From positions 1-32,505 of the forward strand of contig JAIRYN010000053.1 of the NCBI GenBank assembly GCA_031267575.1: a stretch of DNA of 32,505 bases, read 5' to 3'. Position numbers and translations under genes: made by a program. The DNA is from Synergistaceae bacterium (GTDB lineage: Bacteria; Synergistota; Synergistia; Synergistales; Aminobacteriaceae). Below, piece by piece: positions 1 to 7,422 of this stretch (positions are counted from its first letter, which is position 1; each line of letters begins with the position of its first letter). The notes beneath the pieces are model-generated. The model worked only from the letters and a program-made list of their open reading frames with translations. It was not told where the DNA came from and searched no databases.

Positions 1-1
1 G

Positions 2-271
2 AGAGCCTTCAATATGGCGTTGCTGAAATTGCAAAGCGAAGGCTTCGTTGATGGGCTTCAAACTTTCCCGTCCGGAACTCTAATGCTGCCGAAGGCTGTA
101 ATTTTGGATTCCGTTTTGCCTACACGTTTCGGTGTTGAATATGTCGAGACGAAATTGAGCATTGAAAAATCGAAATCCGGTCCTGAGAAGCTCAAATTTC
201 TTATTGCGCAGTGCGGAAAGTTTGGTTGGGATGTCCTTCATGCCCTGGTGTTAAAGATTCTGTCGGGTTGA
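2..271 (+). CDS. 3' end of an unidentified protein (runs off the left edge)
   Basis: The reading frame is open from the first bases of the window and ends at a TGA at 269-271. The first internal ATG is at 14, but nothing before it looks like a ribosome-binding site, so this is most likely the C-terminal ~90 residues of a longer gene. The visible part is soluble and mixed in composition, with no clear motif. The stretch from 'RAFNMALLKLQ' onwards vaguely resembles the middle of family 2 glycosyltransferases, but I cannot support that assignment. An intrinsic terminator lies about 90 bp downstream on the same strand, which supports a real plus-strand transcript ending here. Confidence 0.5.
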   Translation, partial: RAFNMALLKLQSEGFVDGLQTFPSGTLMLPKAVILDSVLPTRFGVEYVETKLSIEKSKSGPEKLKFLIAQCGKFGWDVLHALVLKILSG

Positions 272-361
272 CACGGAATAAACCAAGCTAGCCCAATCCT
301 GACGCATAGGGAGACGGGGCGTGGTGGCGCGTGCCTTGTGTCCCATTGCCAAATAGATGGG

Positions 362-389
362 GGCCTCAGAGCAATCTGGGGTCTTTTTT
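362..389 (+). terminator. Intrinsic terminator after the partial first gene
   Basis: An 8-bp stem (GGCCTCAG at 362-369 with CTGGGGTC at 376-383, two G-U wobbles) encloses a 6-nt loop and is followed directly by six T residues at 384-389. It would end the transcript of the partial plus-strand gene. Confidence 0.65.
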
Positions 390-549
390 GTTGCCTTGTG
401 GTGATGTGGAAAAGGAAGCTCCGGTCGTCGTAAGATGGTTAGGTATGACGGAACAGCGCGATCTGTAGTCCTCTCTGCTATCAACTTTTTCAAGGAGATT
501 TAAATCCCAAATCCGCAGTTTGTGGGACCGAGGTTTGCGCGACAATCAA

Positions 550-586
550 ATCGCCTCGGGGAACTTTCTCCTTCCCCCGAGGCGAT
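550..586. other. Perfect 12-bp inverted repeat outside the left end of mobile element copy A
   Basis: ATCGCCTCGGGG at 550-561 pairs perfectly with CCCCGAGGCGAT at 575-586 around a 13-nt loop. There is no T-tract on the plus strand and only a weak one on the minus strand, so it is not a typical terminator. The rest of 390-604 holds no gene that I can support. A second, imperfect fold sits at about 505-528. Confidence 0.5.
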
Positions 587-608
587 CACAAAAATAAAAA
601 CGTTTTAC

Positions 609-915
609 GATAAAGCGATTCTCATCCAACGGCTGAAGCCGTTGGATGAGAATCGCAACACCGCCAACGGTGGCGTTTGTTTTGTATTTGATTTCTTGCC
701 ATATGTCTACTTTTTTTATGTTCCACTCCTTTTATGGCTCATCAACGCGAGATGCGGGGAGGAACACGACGGGGATATTAATGCGGCTGTAAATATTCTC
801 AGAGTGAGGGCATCCACTCTTAAAGGAGAAGACAGGAGAAGACATAAGATCGGTTTCAGTCGGCTGTCTTTGTCGATATTAGACTTCCACAACTTTAGTC
901 GTAGGAGTATGTCAA
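609..915 (+). mobile_element. Non-autonomous IS200/IS605-type element, copy A
   Basis: A 307-bp element with the hallmarks of the IS200/IS605 family. The left flank is TTAC (605-608) and the right end is TCAA (912-915), the same tetranucleotides used as left and right cleavage sites by IS608. The left end carries a 20-bp perfect hairpin (615-634/637-656) and the right end a degenerate hairpin just before GGAGTATGTCAA. The centre, read on the plus strand, still encodes the end of a TnpB protein: a CG pair, then GDINAAVNIL, the zinc-ribbon to RuvC-III region. There is no transposase gene, so it can only move with TnpA supplied in trans. A tandem GGAGAAGACA duplication near the right end distinguishes this copy. 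The right end lies 7 bp from the panB stop codon. Confidence 0.8.
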
Positions 916-922
916 GCCTTTT

Positions 923-1786
923 TTAACTCTTTTTCTCGTATTCCTTTAACATCGCGGAGTACTCCGCCTCGCATCCTTTCCGAATATGGTAGACGTGTTC
1001 TTCGCCAGGGAAACGTTTATTGCGCACATCGTCCACGTATTCTTTAAAGGCATTCGTCACGACCTCCGCCACATTCGCGTACTTTTTCACAAACTTCGGC
1101 GTAAATGCCTGAAACTGCCCCAGCATATCCCCGCAAATGATCAATTGCCCGTCGCAGGGAAGACCACCGCCGATGGAGTACACGGGAATGGTGAGGCGCT
1201 TCGTGATGAATTCCGTCAGCTCAGGAGGAATACCTTCCACTAGAAGGGCATAAGCTCCCGCCTCTTCCACGGCGATAGCGTCTTCGATGACATAGCGGGC
1301 GGACTCTGGTGTCACGCCCTGAGCTTTGAATCCACCCATCGGACCAGAACTTTGGGGCGTCAGTCCAATGTGTCCGCAAACGAGAACACCGCTGTCAGCA
1401 ATGGCCTTGATGCGGCTCTTGACTCTTACTCCACCTTCGAGTTTTACCGCGTCCATTTCGGCTTCTTTGAAAAAGCGGACGGCGTTCTCGACCGCTTGAG
1501 TATCGGAAACCTGGTAGGCCCCAAAAGGCATATCGCCCATCACGAACGTATTGGGCGCGCCCCGCCGCACGGCTTTACAATGGGAAATGCAGTCTTCCAT
1601 CGTGACGGGGATTGTGCCGGCATATCCCAAAACAACCATCCCAAGAGAATCGCCCACCAGAATCATGTCCATTCCGCTAGCTTCCGCGAACATGGCCGTG
1701 GGATAATCATATGCCGTGATCCAGGCGACTTTCTCCCCGTTTTTCTTCATATCCAAAAATTCGAGACGTCCTTTTTTCTTAGCCAA
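923..1786 (-). CDS. panB: 3-methyl-2-oxobutanoate hydroxymethyltransferase
   Basis: Ketopantoate hydroxymethyltransferase transfers a hydroxymethyl group from methylene-tetrahydrofolate to 2-oxoisovalerate, the first committed step of pantothenate and CoA synthesis. The family signatures are all present: LTAYDYP-like ITAYDYP near the start, VGDSLGMVVLGY, GDMPFGAY, VKLEGG, GHIGLTPQS and the EGIPPELTEFIT helix. I start the gene at a TTG (1786-1784) because GGAGGG lies 7 nt upstream and gives 287 residues, normal for PanB. A longer frame reaches an ATG at 1825, but its first residues would come from the mobile element next door. No panC or panD is visible. Copies A and B of the IS605-type element abut the gene on both sides with their right ends facing it, so any promoter must lie inside copy B. 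Confidence 0.93.
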   Translation of the reverse strand: MAKKKGRLEFLDMKKNGEKVAWITAYDYPTAMFAEASGMDMILVGDSLGMVVLGYAGTIPVTMEDCISHCKAVRRGAPNTFVMGDMPFGAYQVSDTQAVENAVRFFKEAEMDAVKLEGGVRVKSRIKAIADSGVLVCGHIGLTPQSSGPMGGFKAQGVTPESARYVIEDAIAVEEAGAYALLVEGIPPELTEFITKRLTIPVYSIGGGLPCDGQLIICGDMLGQFQAFTPKFVKKYANVAEVVTNAFKEYVDDVRNKRFPGEEHVYHIRKGCEAEYSAMLKEYEKKS

Positions 1787-1808
1787 AGCAAATCCCTCCT
1801 TAATCAAT

Positions 1809-2151
1809 TTGGCATACTCCCACAACTAAAGTTGTGGGATTCTAAGATCGACAAAGACAGCCGACTGAAACCGGTCTTACGTCTTCTCCTTTAAGAGTTT
1901 TCCTTTAAGAGTGGATGCCCCCACTCTGAGAATATTTACAGCCGCCTTGATATCTCGATTGATATCTCGATTGATACCCCGGTCGTGTTCCGCCCCGCAT
2001 CTCGCGTTGATAAGCCATAAAAGGAGTTTAACATGAAAGTAGACATATGGCAAGAAACCAAATACAAAACAAACGCCGCCAACGGTGGCGTTGCGATTCT
2101 CATCCAATCTCATCCAACGGCTGAAGCCGTTGGCTTTCTCATCGCTTTATC
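1809..2151 (-). mobile_element. Non-autonomous IS200/IS605-type element, copy B
   Basis: A homologue of copy A in the opposite orientation, 343 bp. Its cleavage sites are altered: left flank TTAT (2152-2155) instead of TTAC, and right end CCAA instead of TCAA (1809-1812), so it may be immobile. The right-end hairpin is perfect (10-bp stem, 1818-1827/1830-1839). The TnpB-like C-terminal segment (CGAEHDR, then KAAVNILRVGASTL) is present on the minus strand. Three internal tandem duplications make this copy longer: CTCATCCAAT-type at the left hairpin, a 12-bp GATATCTCGATT unit in the middle, and an ACTCTTAAAGGA-type unit near the right end. The right end is 22 bp from the panB start codon. Confidence 0.8.
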
Positions 2152-2510
2152 ATAAGTTATACGACCACGCTCTAACGAAACAAGCTCCCGAAAACTTAAA
2201 GAGCCATAGCACGTTACTTGTTTTTAGCTATTTGTATCATACCAAGAATAGAGGATTCCCTACAATCGCCGCTCTTTGGGGATTTTTAACCTGGAATTGA
2301 GGCGGGCTCGTGGCGCGCCGTCAAAATTCCTCTGTACCCCATTGAGTGAATGTGTAAAATATTGTGGGCAAGAAAGATTACCCCAGCGTAAAAATAACGG
2401 AAACGGATTCCTCCGTTTCGGCGCGAAGCTCATAAAAGTCGTCGCTTATATGTTTTATGGCCTCACGCAAAGATTTCGACATTGTTAGGAGTAAGTTAGG
2501 AGTAAGGTTG
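2152..2510. other. Non-coding spacer between element copy B and the hydrolase gene
   Basis: I see no supportable gene here. The spacer contains one clean hairpin (GAAACGGA at 2400-2407 with TCCGTTTC at 2412-2419) and, at its right end, the duplicated ribosome-binding site described separately. No convincing promoter was recognised. Confidence 0.4.
2485..2506 (+). repeat. Tandem duplication of the hydrolase Shine-Dalgarno segment
   Basis: TTAGGAGTAAG occurs twice, perfectly, at 2485-2495 and 2496-2506. The second copy puts GGAG 8 nt before the ATG at 2511, so this copy decides the start. The first is a spare ribosome-binding site. Confidence 0.85.
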
Positions 2511-3386
2511 ATGAAAAACGCTTTTGGTGTCCACCGCTCGATCGAGTTCATAGAGGCGCACGGCGGCGTGACTTTTCCCATGACCATCCTGTATCCCGTG
2601 TCGCCGCGCGACGATAACGAAGAAAATAAATGTTCTTCAACAAACCCGATGCGTCTGGTGCTGATTTCCCACGGCAGCGGAGGGTCCCCCGCGCTTTATC
2701 AGACTTTGGCCAGTCGCTTGGCCGGCGGCGGCTTCCTCGTGGGAGTGCCCGAACACCCTTTCAATAACCGAAGCGACAATTCTCAGGCAGGGACGTTGGC
2801 AAACTTAATCAACAGGCCAAAGCACATTCGCGCAGCCGCGGATTGGTTCTTCAAGAATCAAGCTCTCTCCCCCTTCCTGAAGCCCGATTCCTTCGCCCTT
2901 ATCGGCCATTCCATGGGGGGATGCACGGCGCTGATCATGGCTGGCGGTATACCCGCCTGTCCGTCTGGAGATACATTGGGCAGAGATGCCTTTCAGATCG
3001 ACACGGAACCTGACCGCCGAGTCAAAAGCTTGGTCCTGTTGGCGCCCGCGACAACTTGCTTCTGGAGCAAGGGGGCCTTGGACAGGGTCAATGTCCCGAT
3101 TTTGCTTCTGGTCGGCGAAAAAGACAAACACACATCTTATGACCGGCACGCCAAATGGGTGCTGGAAGGTGTACCCGATAGGTCGAAAATTCAGTACGGC
3201 ATCATCGAAAACGCCGGGCACTACTCCTTCTTAGATCCGTTTCCGAAACACTTGGTCAAAGAGTCCTTCCCGCCCTCCCAGGATCCGCCGGGATTTGATC
3301 GGACGGTTTTTCACGACGACCTGGGCTTCGTAGTTCTGGACTTTCTCCGACGCACGCTGACCGAGACAGAAGAGCGCCGCTCCTAA
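2511..3386 (+). CDS. Alpha/beta hydrolase, dienelactone-hydrolase-like
   Basis: A 291-residue serine hydrolase of the predicted dienelactone hydrolase type. The fold markers are in order: oxyanion-region LISHGSGG near residue 60, the nucleophile elbow GHSMGG with Ser134, an acidic residue in LVGEKDKH (Asp205), and the catalytic His in ENAGHY (His237). No signal peptide is evident, so it is probably cytoplasmic. The substrate cannot be read from sequence; small esters are typical of the family. The ATG at 2511 is preferred over an in-frame ATG at 2457 because GGAG stands 8 nt before it. The gene stands alone and converges on the minus-strand exported protein gene that follows. Confidence 0.85.
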   Translation: MKNAFGVHRSIEFIEAHGGVTFPMTILYPVSPRDDNEENKCSSTNPMRLVLISHGSGGSPALYQTLASRLAGGGFLVGVPEHPFNNRSDNSQAGTLANLINRPKHIRAAADWFFKNQALSPFLKPDSFALIGHSMGGCTALIMAGGIPACPSGDTLGRDAFQIDTEPDRRVKSLVLLAPATTCFWSKGALDRVNVPILLLVGEKDKHTSYDRHAKWVLEGVPDRSKIQYGIIENAGHYSFLDPFPKHLVKESFPPSQDPPGFDRTVFHDDLGFVVLDFLRRTLTETEERRS

Positions 3387-3388
3387 TG

Positions 3389-3412
3389 CGATTAACGCCG
3401 AGCGGCGTAATC
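3389..3412. terminator. Hairpin between convergent genes
   Basis: GATTA and CGCC (with a bulged A) pair with GGCG and TAATC around GAGC, between the stop codons of two convergent genes. There is no T-tract on either strand, so a terminator role is only inferred from position. Confidence 0.3.
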
Positions 3413-3425
3413 CAAGAGACAGGTG

Positions 3426-4646
3426 TCAATAGTCGTAATAGGGAAGCCCCTCCACGTCGAGAGTGTCCAATACAGTAAAGTTTCTGTCGCGCACCTCCAA
3501 AATGTAGACCTTCCGCTGGCTGGGTCGATGCGTTTTCCCGTCGATCTCCAAAACCTGAGCGCCGAAGGGAATGCCCTTGACGTTTTCCAGCTCGGAGAGC
3601 AGCTCCCTCTGGCTGGGTCTTTCCACGTTCTCGATGTTTTGCCTCGGTATGGCCTCCAATGCCTGAATTAACCAGATCACCAGCGCGTTGGCCCGGCCCG
3701 CCGCGGCTTTATCCGAAACGGCCATGGTTTGCGACATCCAGAGGTCTCGCTTCAATTGCTCGAAACCGCCCAGTTCTTCGAGGTACATGTTCTGATCGGC
3801 GAAAATCATCCCCTTAAATGATCGAAAGGACGCGTCCGGTGCGCCGCCGTACCAGAGGCGATAGGGCGACATGAGCCCCATGACGCCGCGCCAAATTTCT
3901 TTACTTGCCATGCCCCCCAGGTAGCTTATTAATACGCCATCGCTGGCGTTCTTGATTTCCTGCTCCACCAGACTGAAGGTGTCCGTCACGGAGGCGTCCA
4001 ACCAATAGGGCATGGGCATGAAGCCCGCCTTCAGCAAGAAATCAAAACAGATCTTGGCCTCTCGCTCTTCGTTGAGAGTAAAACGGGCCCCCATAATGCC
4101 TAGACGGGAATTTTTCTCCAGCCTTTTCGAGGCGTAATCCGCGAAAGCGCGACATCGGTAGTCTCGAAACAGGTCCAGAGCGAAAACGAAGGGATGCAGA
4201 CGCCCTGCCTCATAAAAAGAAACGTTCTCACCTCCGGCCAATAGCAGGGGCATTCCGCTCCTCGCCGCCTGCCTGATTAACTCCCTGTCCACAGGGTAGG
4301 AGGCGAAGCTCAAAACCGCCACGGTATGGGACGTTATGGGCAAGGCGAAGTCCGCTATCGCGTCCTCGGTAGCGGGTGGCAGCAAAACGAAGTTGAGGTC
4401 ATGACCATGTATCCCGTTGCCGCTCTCCGAAACCTGGGTTTGATGCCAGGCGAGAGTCCGCTGAATGGCTTTCCCCTTTTCGTTTTCCCAACCTTCGTCA
4501 GGAGGCACCACCAACACATCCCACGTCCAAACGGACTCGTCCACGGCGGCAAAAGCGACTTCCAGGAAGAAACCCTCCCGCCGAAAAAGAAAACACACTG
4601 CCATGACAACAACAAAAAAAACGATATTTCTCCTTATCGATACCAT
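3426..4646 (-). CDS. Exported solute-binding-like protein of unknown ligand
   Basis: A 406-residue protein that begins with a signal peptide or membrane anchor (about residues 6-33: basic VSIRRN, then a long hydrophobic run ending in AFAA). The mature part shows alternating strands and helices like type I periplasmic binding proteins of the branched-chain amino acid class: HTVAVLSFAS, GMPLLLAGGEN, SRLGIMGARF, GVLISYLGG. I infer a periplasmic ligand-binding fold, possibly a sensor or an ABC-transporter partner, but no permease genes are nearby. The ATG at 4646 has AAGGAG 9 nt upstream. An alternative ATG at 4676 overlaps the upstream HD-domain gene as ATGA but has only a weak ribosome-binding site. 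It is probably cotranscribed with that gene. Confidence 0.75.
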   Translation of the reverse strand: MVSIRRNIVFFVVVMAVCFLFRREGFFLEVAFAAVDESVWTWDVLVVPPDEGWENEKGKAIQRTLAWHQTQVSESGNGIHGHDLNFVLLPPATEDAIADFALPITSHTVAVLSFASYPVDRELIRQAARSGMPLLLAGGENVSFYEAGRLHPFVFALDLFRDYRCRAFADYASKRLEKNSRLGIMGARFTLNEEREAKICFDFLLKAGFMPMPYWLDASVTDTFSLVEQEIKNASDGVLISYLGGMASKEIWRGVMGLMSPYRLWYGGAPDASFRSFKGMIFADQNMYLEELGGFEQLKRDLWMSQTMAVSDKAAAGRANALVIWLIQALEAIPRQNIENVERPSQRELLSELENVKGIPFGAQVLEIDGKTHRPSQRKVYILEVRDRNFTVLDTLDVEGLPYYDY

Positions 4647-4672
4647 AATATCGATCTCCTTCCACCTCATAT

Positions 4673-5266
4673 TCATCCTATCTTAAAAGCAGGTCCACAA
4701 TACTCTCCGGTGATTTTTTCTACCAGTCTCTCGATTTCAAAAGCCATCTTTATCCTGCGTAGGGCGTTTTCTAGGGCTTTTCCTCCGGATGGGAAACTTT
4801 GACGGACCAATTCTTCCCTTTCCCGTAGGGAAACGATCTCCATGCCGTTGACGTATTTATCCGCCAGATAGAGGATCTTCGTCTCCATTGACGCCTGGGA
4901 GGGAAGATCCATGTGTCCTTCCACGACCTTCGCTACATCGGGAAAACCGTTTCGCGTCAAAAAAGCGGCGCCCTTTCTGGCGTGGTCGGGTTGTGTCCTC
5001 AATATGTCGTGCAGTTGCGCTGCGGCAACCAGAAGTTCCAAATCGACGGGAATGTGCCACGTGCAAAGTTCCCCTATTTTCAAAACCACCTCCGCCACAC
5101 GGCGCTGATGGAGAATAACCTGAAAGGGCGTCTCCGCCGCCATTAGCAATGACTCGATCACGGTCTTCCCAGGAACTTGACGAGATTTGGCGCAAAAAGA
5201 AGGCTTCTCCAGAACTCGGAAGGTACCCATCTTCATGGCTACTTCCATCGTTACCTGCATCGTCAT
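4673..5266 (-). CDS. HD-domain phosphohydrolase-like protein
   Basis: About 197 residues with a compact HD domain: LHQRRVAEVV, then AAQLHDILR (the HD pair), PDHARKGAAFL, VEGHMDLP and ILYLADKYV. This spacing of H, HD, H and D metal ligands is that of small HD/HDIG proteins, including those found fused to or beside MobA-like nucleotidyltransferases. No such partner is seen here. The substrate is unknown; phosphate esters or nucleotides are likely. The start is uncertain: I use the ATG at 5266, which has AAAGGGG 8 nt upstream; a GTG at 5275 is also in frame. The gene lies just upstream of the exported binding-protein-like gene on the same strand. Confidence 0.75.
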   Translation of the reverse strand: MTMQVTMEVAMKMGTFRVLEKPSFCAKSRQVPGKTVIESLLMAAETPFQVILHQRRVAEVVLKIGELCTWHIPVDLELLVAAAQLHDILRTQPDHARKGAAFLTRNGFPDVAKVVEGHMDLPSQASMETKILYLADKYVNGMEIVSLREREELVRQSFPSGGKALENALRRIKMAFEIERLVEKITGEYCGPAFKIG

Positions 5267-5311
5267 GAAGTTCACCCCTTTCGCTTCCTTGTGTATAATA
5301 AAATTAAGAAA

Positions 5312-5317
5312 ATTATA
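5312..5317 (-). promoter_or_regulatory. Possible -10 box for the HD-domain gene
   Basis: The minus strand reads TATAAT at 5317-5312, about 45 bp before the HD-gene start codon. A weak TTCTTG lies 17 bp further upstream as a possible -35 box. The surrounding DNA is AT-rich and sits between divergent genes, which fits a promoter. Confidence 0.3.
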
Positions 5318-5398
5318 CGCTACGGCGACGCTTCCAAGAAGGCAAATAAATCGACATTATTTGTGGGCGCGCGCTCTGGGCGGAGGAGGCAATGAAAC

Positions 5399-5692
5399 GT
5401 GCATTACATCAACACCGGCATCTTTATGGGGTTATCCGTCTGGATTCTGGGGTTCGCGTTGATGGTGGCGGGATGGCTAGTCGAGGTGGTATTTGAGAGT
5501 TACGGAACCATCCCCGCAAAGATACTCTACAAAACGGGCGCGATTATCGTGGCGGTTCCCGTTGTTTATCTGCTGTGGAAAAGTTCCCGCTGGCTCTCTT
5601 CGAATCGTCTCGACATCGTCCTTTTTTTGCGGAGCATGATCAGCGCCGTCCAGAGCCTCTTGAATGAGGTTCTTTTCATCGCATCTTCATGA
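5399..5692 (+). CDS. Small two-helix membrane protein
   Basis: A 97-residue protein with a GTG start. GGAGG lies 9 nt upstream, and this decides the start over an ATG at 5392-5394 in another frame that reads only 35 codons. Two membrane segments are evident, at about residues 6-30 (FMGLSVWILGFALMVAGWLV) and 45-62. The C-terminal third is amphipathic. No family is recognised. Its last codons overlap the start of the CPBP protease as ATGA, so the two are translationally coupled, and the small protein may be a partner or regulator of the protease. Confidence 0.7.
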   Translation: MHYINTGIFMGLSVWILGFALMVAGWLVEVVFESYGTIPAKILYKTGAIIVAVPVVYLLWKSSRWLSSNRLDIVLFLRSMISAVQSLLNEVLFIASS

Positions 5693-6243
5693 AATCCATC
5701 GTTGTCGATCTTCTTGGTGTAGCGGTAGGTTTTGCCGTGGCCGTTTTTATGCTCTATTTTCCCTATACCTGGTGCAAACGGCGCGGCGAATCCGAGGAAG
5801 CCTATGGGCTTCGTTGGGTTATGGGGCAAAAAGCATGGCGCGACACGATCTTCGCAACTCTTCTGACGCTTCTTCCCTTGACTTTTATATCTTTTTACTG
5901 GCCTTCAGATTGGGGTAGGGGTGGCCCTTTTCATCCCGACCTTTGGCTAACTCTAGATATGTTGGGTGGGGGCCTGGCGGCGGCTTTCATCGAGGAGACG
6001 TTTTACAGAGGCTGGCTTCAAACCTTGTTTACCCGCAGATGGGGTCCTTGGGTCGCCATACCCTTGGTGTCGCTTCTTTTCGCGCTCTCCCATTTATTTG
6101 TGGCCCCCAGTTGGTTGAGGATCGCGACGTTTTTTCCGGGACTGGTTATGGGAGCCTTACGACATCGCAATGGTTCCATCTTGCCTGCCATCATTTATCA
6201 CGCGGTCTGTAACATCTGGGCCGTCTGGTGGGCGCCCCGTTAA
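5689..6243 (+). CDS. CPBP-family intramembrane glutamic protease
   Basis: A 184-residue polytopic membrane protein of the CPBP (CAAX protease and bacteriocin-processing) family. The three conserved motifs are present: EETFYRG with Glu102, Glu103 and Arg107; FALSH with His135; and YHAVCN with His171. Catalysis is by the glutamate/histidine centre within the membrane. Family members process prenylated proteins, bacteriocins or C-terminal sorting signals; which applies here is unknown. The gene is coupled to the upstream small membrane protein (ATGA overlap) and is followed by an exported protein and an M23 endopeptidase, so an envelope role is likely. Confidence 0.85.
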   Translation: MKSIVVDLLGVAVGFAVAVFMLYFPYTWCKRRGESEEAYGLRWVMGQKAWRDTIFATLLTLLPLTFISFYWPSDWGRGGPFHPDLWLTLDMLGGGLAAAFIEETFYRGWLQTLFTRRWGPWVAIPLVSLLFALSHLFVAPSWLRIATFFPGLVMGALRHRNGSILPAIIYHAVCNIWAVWWAPR

Positions 6244-6301
6244 ACACGGGCGCCGAAGTTGAAGTTTTGTAATCGTTCGAGATCTGGTGAATAGGTGAAT
6301 T

Positions 6302-7417
6302 ATGAGTAAAATAAAAAAAAGTTTTCTGATTTTGGCGTTTTTTTGGATGTTCTCGCAGGAGGCGACGATCGCTTGGGGAGAGACTTTCCTTTTGCGCATT
6401 CCCTTCAAAAAAGGCGCGATGGCCACGGCAACCCTACCGGACGGAACTGTAACCAATCTGGGCACGGTGCGGGCCCTACCCGTCAAAACAAATTGGCCGG
6501 CCTATACTGCCAGCAAATGGGGTGTACCTCAAACCGTGTGCGCAACGGCGGTGAACGCTGTTCACATTCTTTTAGACGTGGAGAAGAACAGGGGACGCAT
6601 TTTCAGCGTTATCCCCGCGGTTACTGTGGCTCCCGCCGCTCCTAATGGCGCTTACTTCTCCATCGACTCGCCAGCCGGCACAGGGATGTTCGGCGGATTC
6701 GCGCCCCTAACGGGGTCCGCCGTCTTTGTCGAAAGCCCCGACGGCGCGAGACGATCCTTGTTCGGTAAAATCGGCGAAAACGTGGAAAAAATTTTCCCCC
6801 TGGACGAAGACGAGTCCCTTGTGATTGAGTCGTCCTTGGCTGAGGAGACCGGCGCTTGGATGGTAGACGTGGAAAACCGTCCTGGAGGCCGGGTCATTGC
6901 CTGGACGGGAAAAGGACCTGAGGTTGTGGCTCGGGTGGTGCGCCCCGTGGGCGGCGTCGGACGTTTCGGGGGAACGGAGTTTCAGGGCTTGGGGAGGATT
7001 CGAGCAAACCATACGGGCGTGATCGACATTTCGACCTCCTTGCGGGGACAGGTGGGGGGCATCCAGATCATGCCCTTGGTCCATGCTCTCACTTCCTCGG
7101 AAATGGCTAACGCCTGGAAGCTGACGCAGTGGATGATTCTGGTGCCTTTGCCAGGCAAAAAACCGCTAGAGGGAACGCCGCCCCTGTTCAAAGGCGCTCT
7201 TTTACCCGGAACCCAACTGAATGACAAACTGCCGGATATTTGGAGCACTTACGGTCGAAAACCCCTCGTTTTAGCTCGTTTGAACGGAGGTCCATGGGGC
7301 TCGCTCCCCTCGGTTTCCGGCAAGGTGGACGATGCCCTGCGCGCCATGACGCATCTGCGTATCTATTATCCTTTTTGGCACGAACCTCTTTGGCGCGAAC
7401 CTCAAGGACCGGAATAA
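6302..7417 (+). CDS. Exported protein of unknown function
   Basis: 371 residues with a clear signal peptide: SKIKKS, a hydrophobic run, and a likely cleavage near AWG-ET at about residue 26. The mature part is rich in Gly, Pro and beta-type segments (LPDGTVTNLGTV, GGRVIAWTGKGPEVVARVV), and looks like a periplasmic beta-rich protein. I do not recognise a family. AGGTGA lies a few bases before the ATG. It sits 58 bp after the CPBP protease and 5 bp before the M23 peptidase gene, so the two downstream genes are one transcript and probably act together on the cell wall or envelope. Confidence 0.75.
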   Translation: MSKIKKSFLILAFFWMFSQEATIAWGETFLLRIPFKKGAMATATLPDGTVTNLGTVRALPVKTNWPAYTASKWGVPQTVCATAVNAVHILLDVEKNRGRIFSVIPAVTVAPAAPNGAYFSIDSPAGTGMFGGFAPLTGSAVFVESPDGARRSLFGKIGENVEKIFPLDEDESLVIESSLAEETGAWMVDVENRPGGRVIAWTGKGPEVVARVVRPVGGVGRFGGTEFQGLGRIRANHTGVIDISTSLRGQVGGIQIMPLVHALTSSEMANAWKLTQWMILVPLPGKKPLEGTPPLFKGALLPGTQLNDKLPDIWSTYGRKPLVLARLNGGPWGSLPSVSGKVDDALRAMTHLRIYYPFWHEPLWREPQGPE

Positions 7418-7422
7418 GACAA

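Noticed and set aside
251-493. 80-codon minus-strand frame over the first terminator
   Set aside because: It starts at a TTG without a ribosome-binding site, overlaps a hairpin terminator, and has no recognisable protein pattern.
522-926. 134-codon plus-strand frame with a TnpB-like tail, as a protein-coding gene
   Set aside because: It lacks a ribosome-binding site, reads through the left hairpin and right end of the mobile element, and has only the terminal zinc-ribbon-like piece of TnpB. It is better explained as element copy A.
1787-1825. Extension of panB to the ATG at 1825
   Set aside because: The added residues are coded partly by the right end of mobile element copy B, and a good ribosome-binding site precedes the TTG at 1786.
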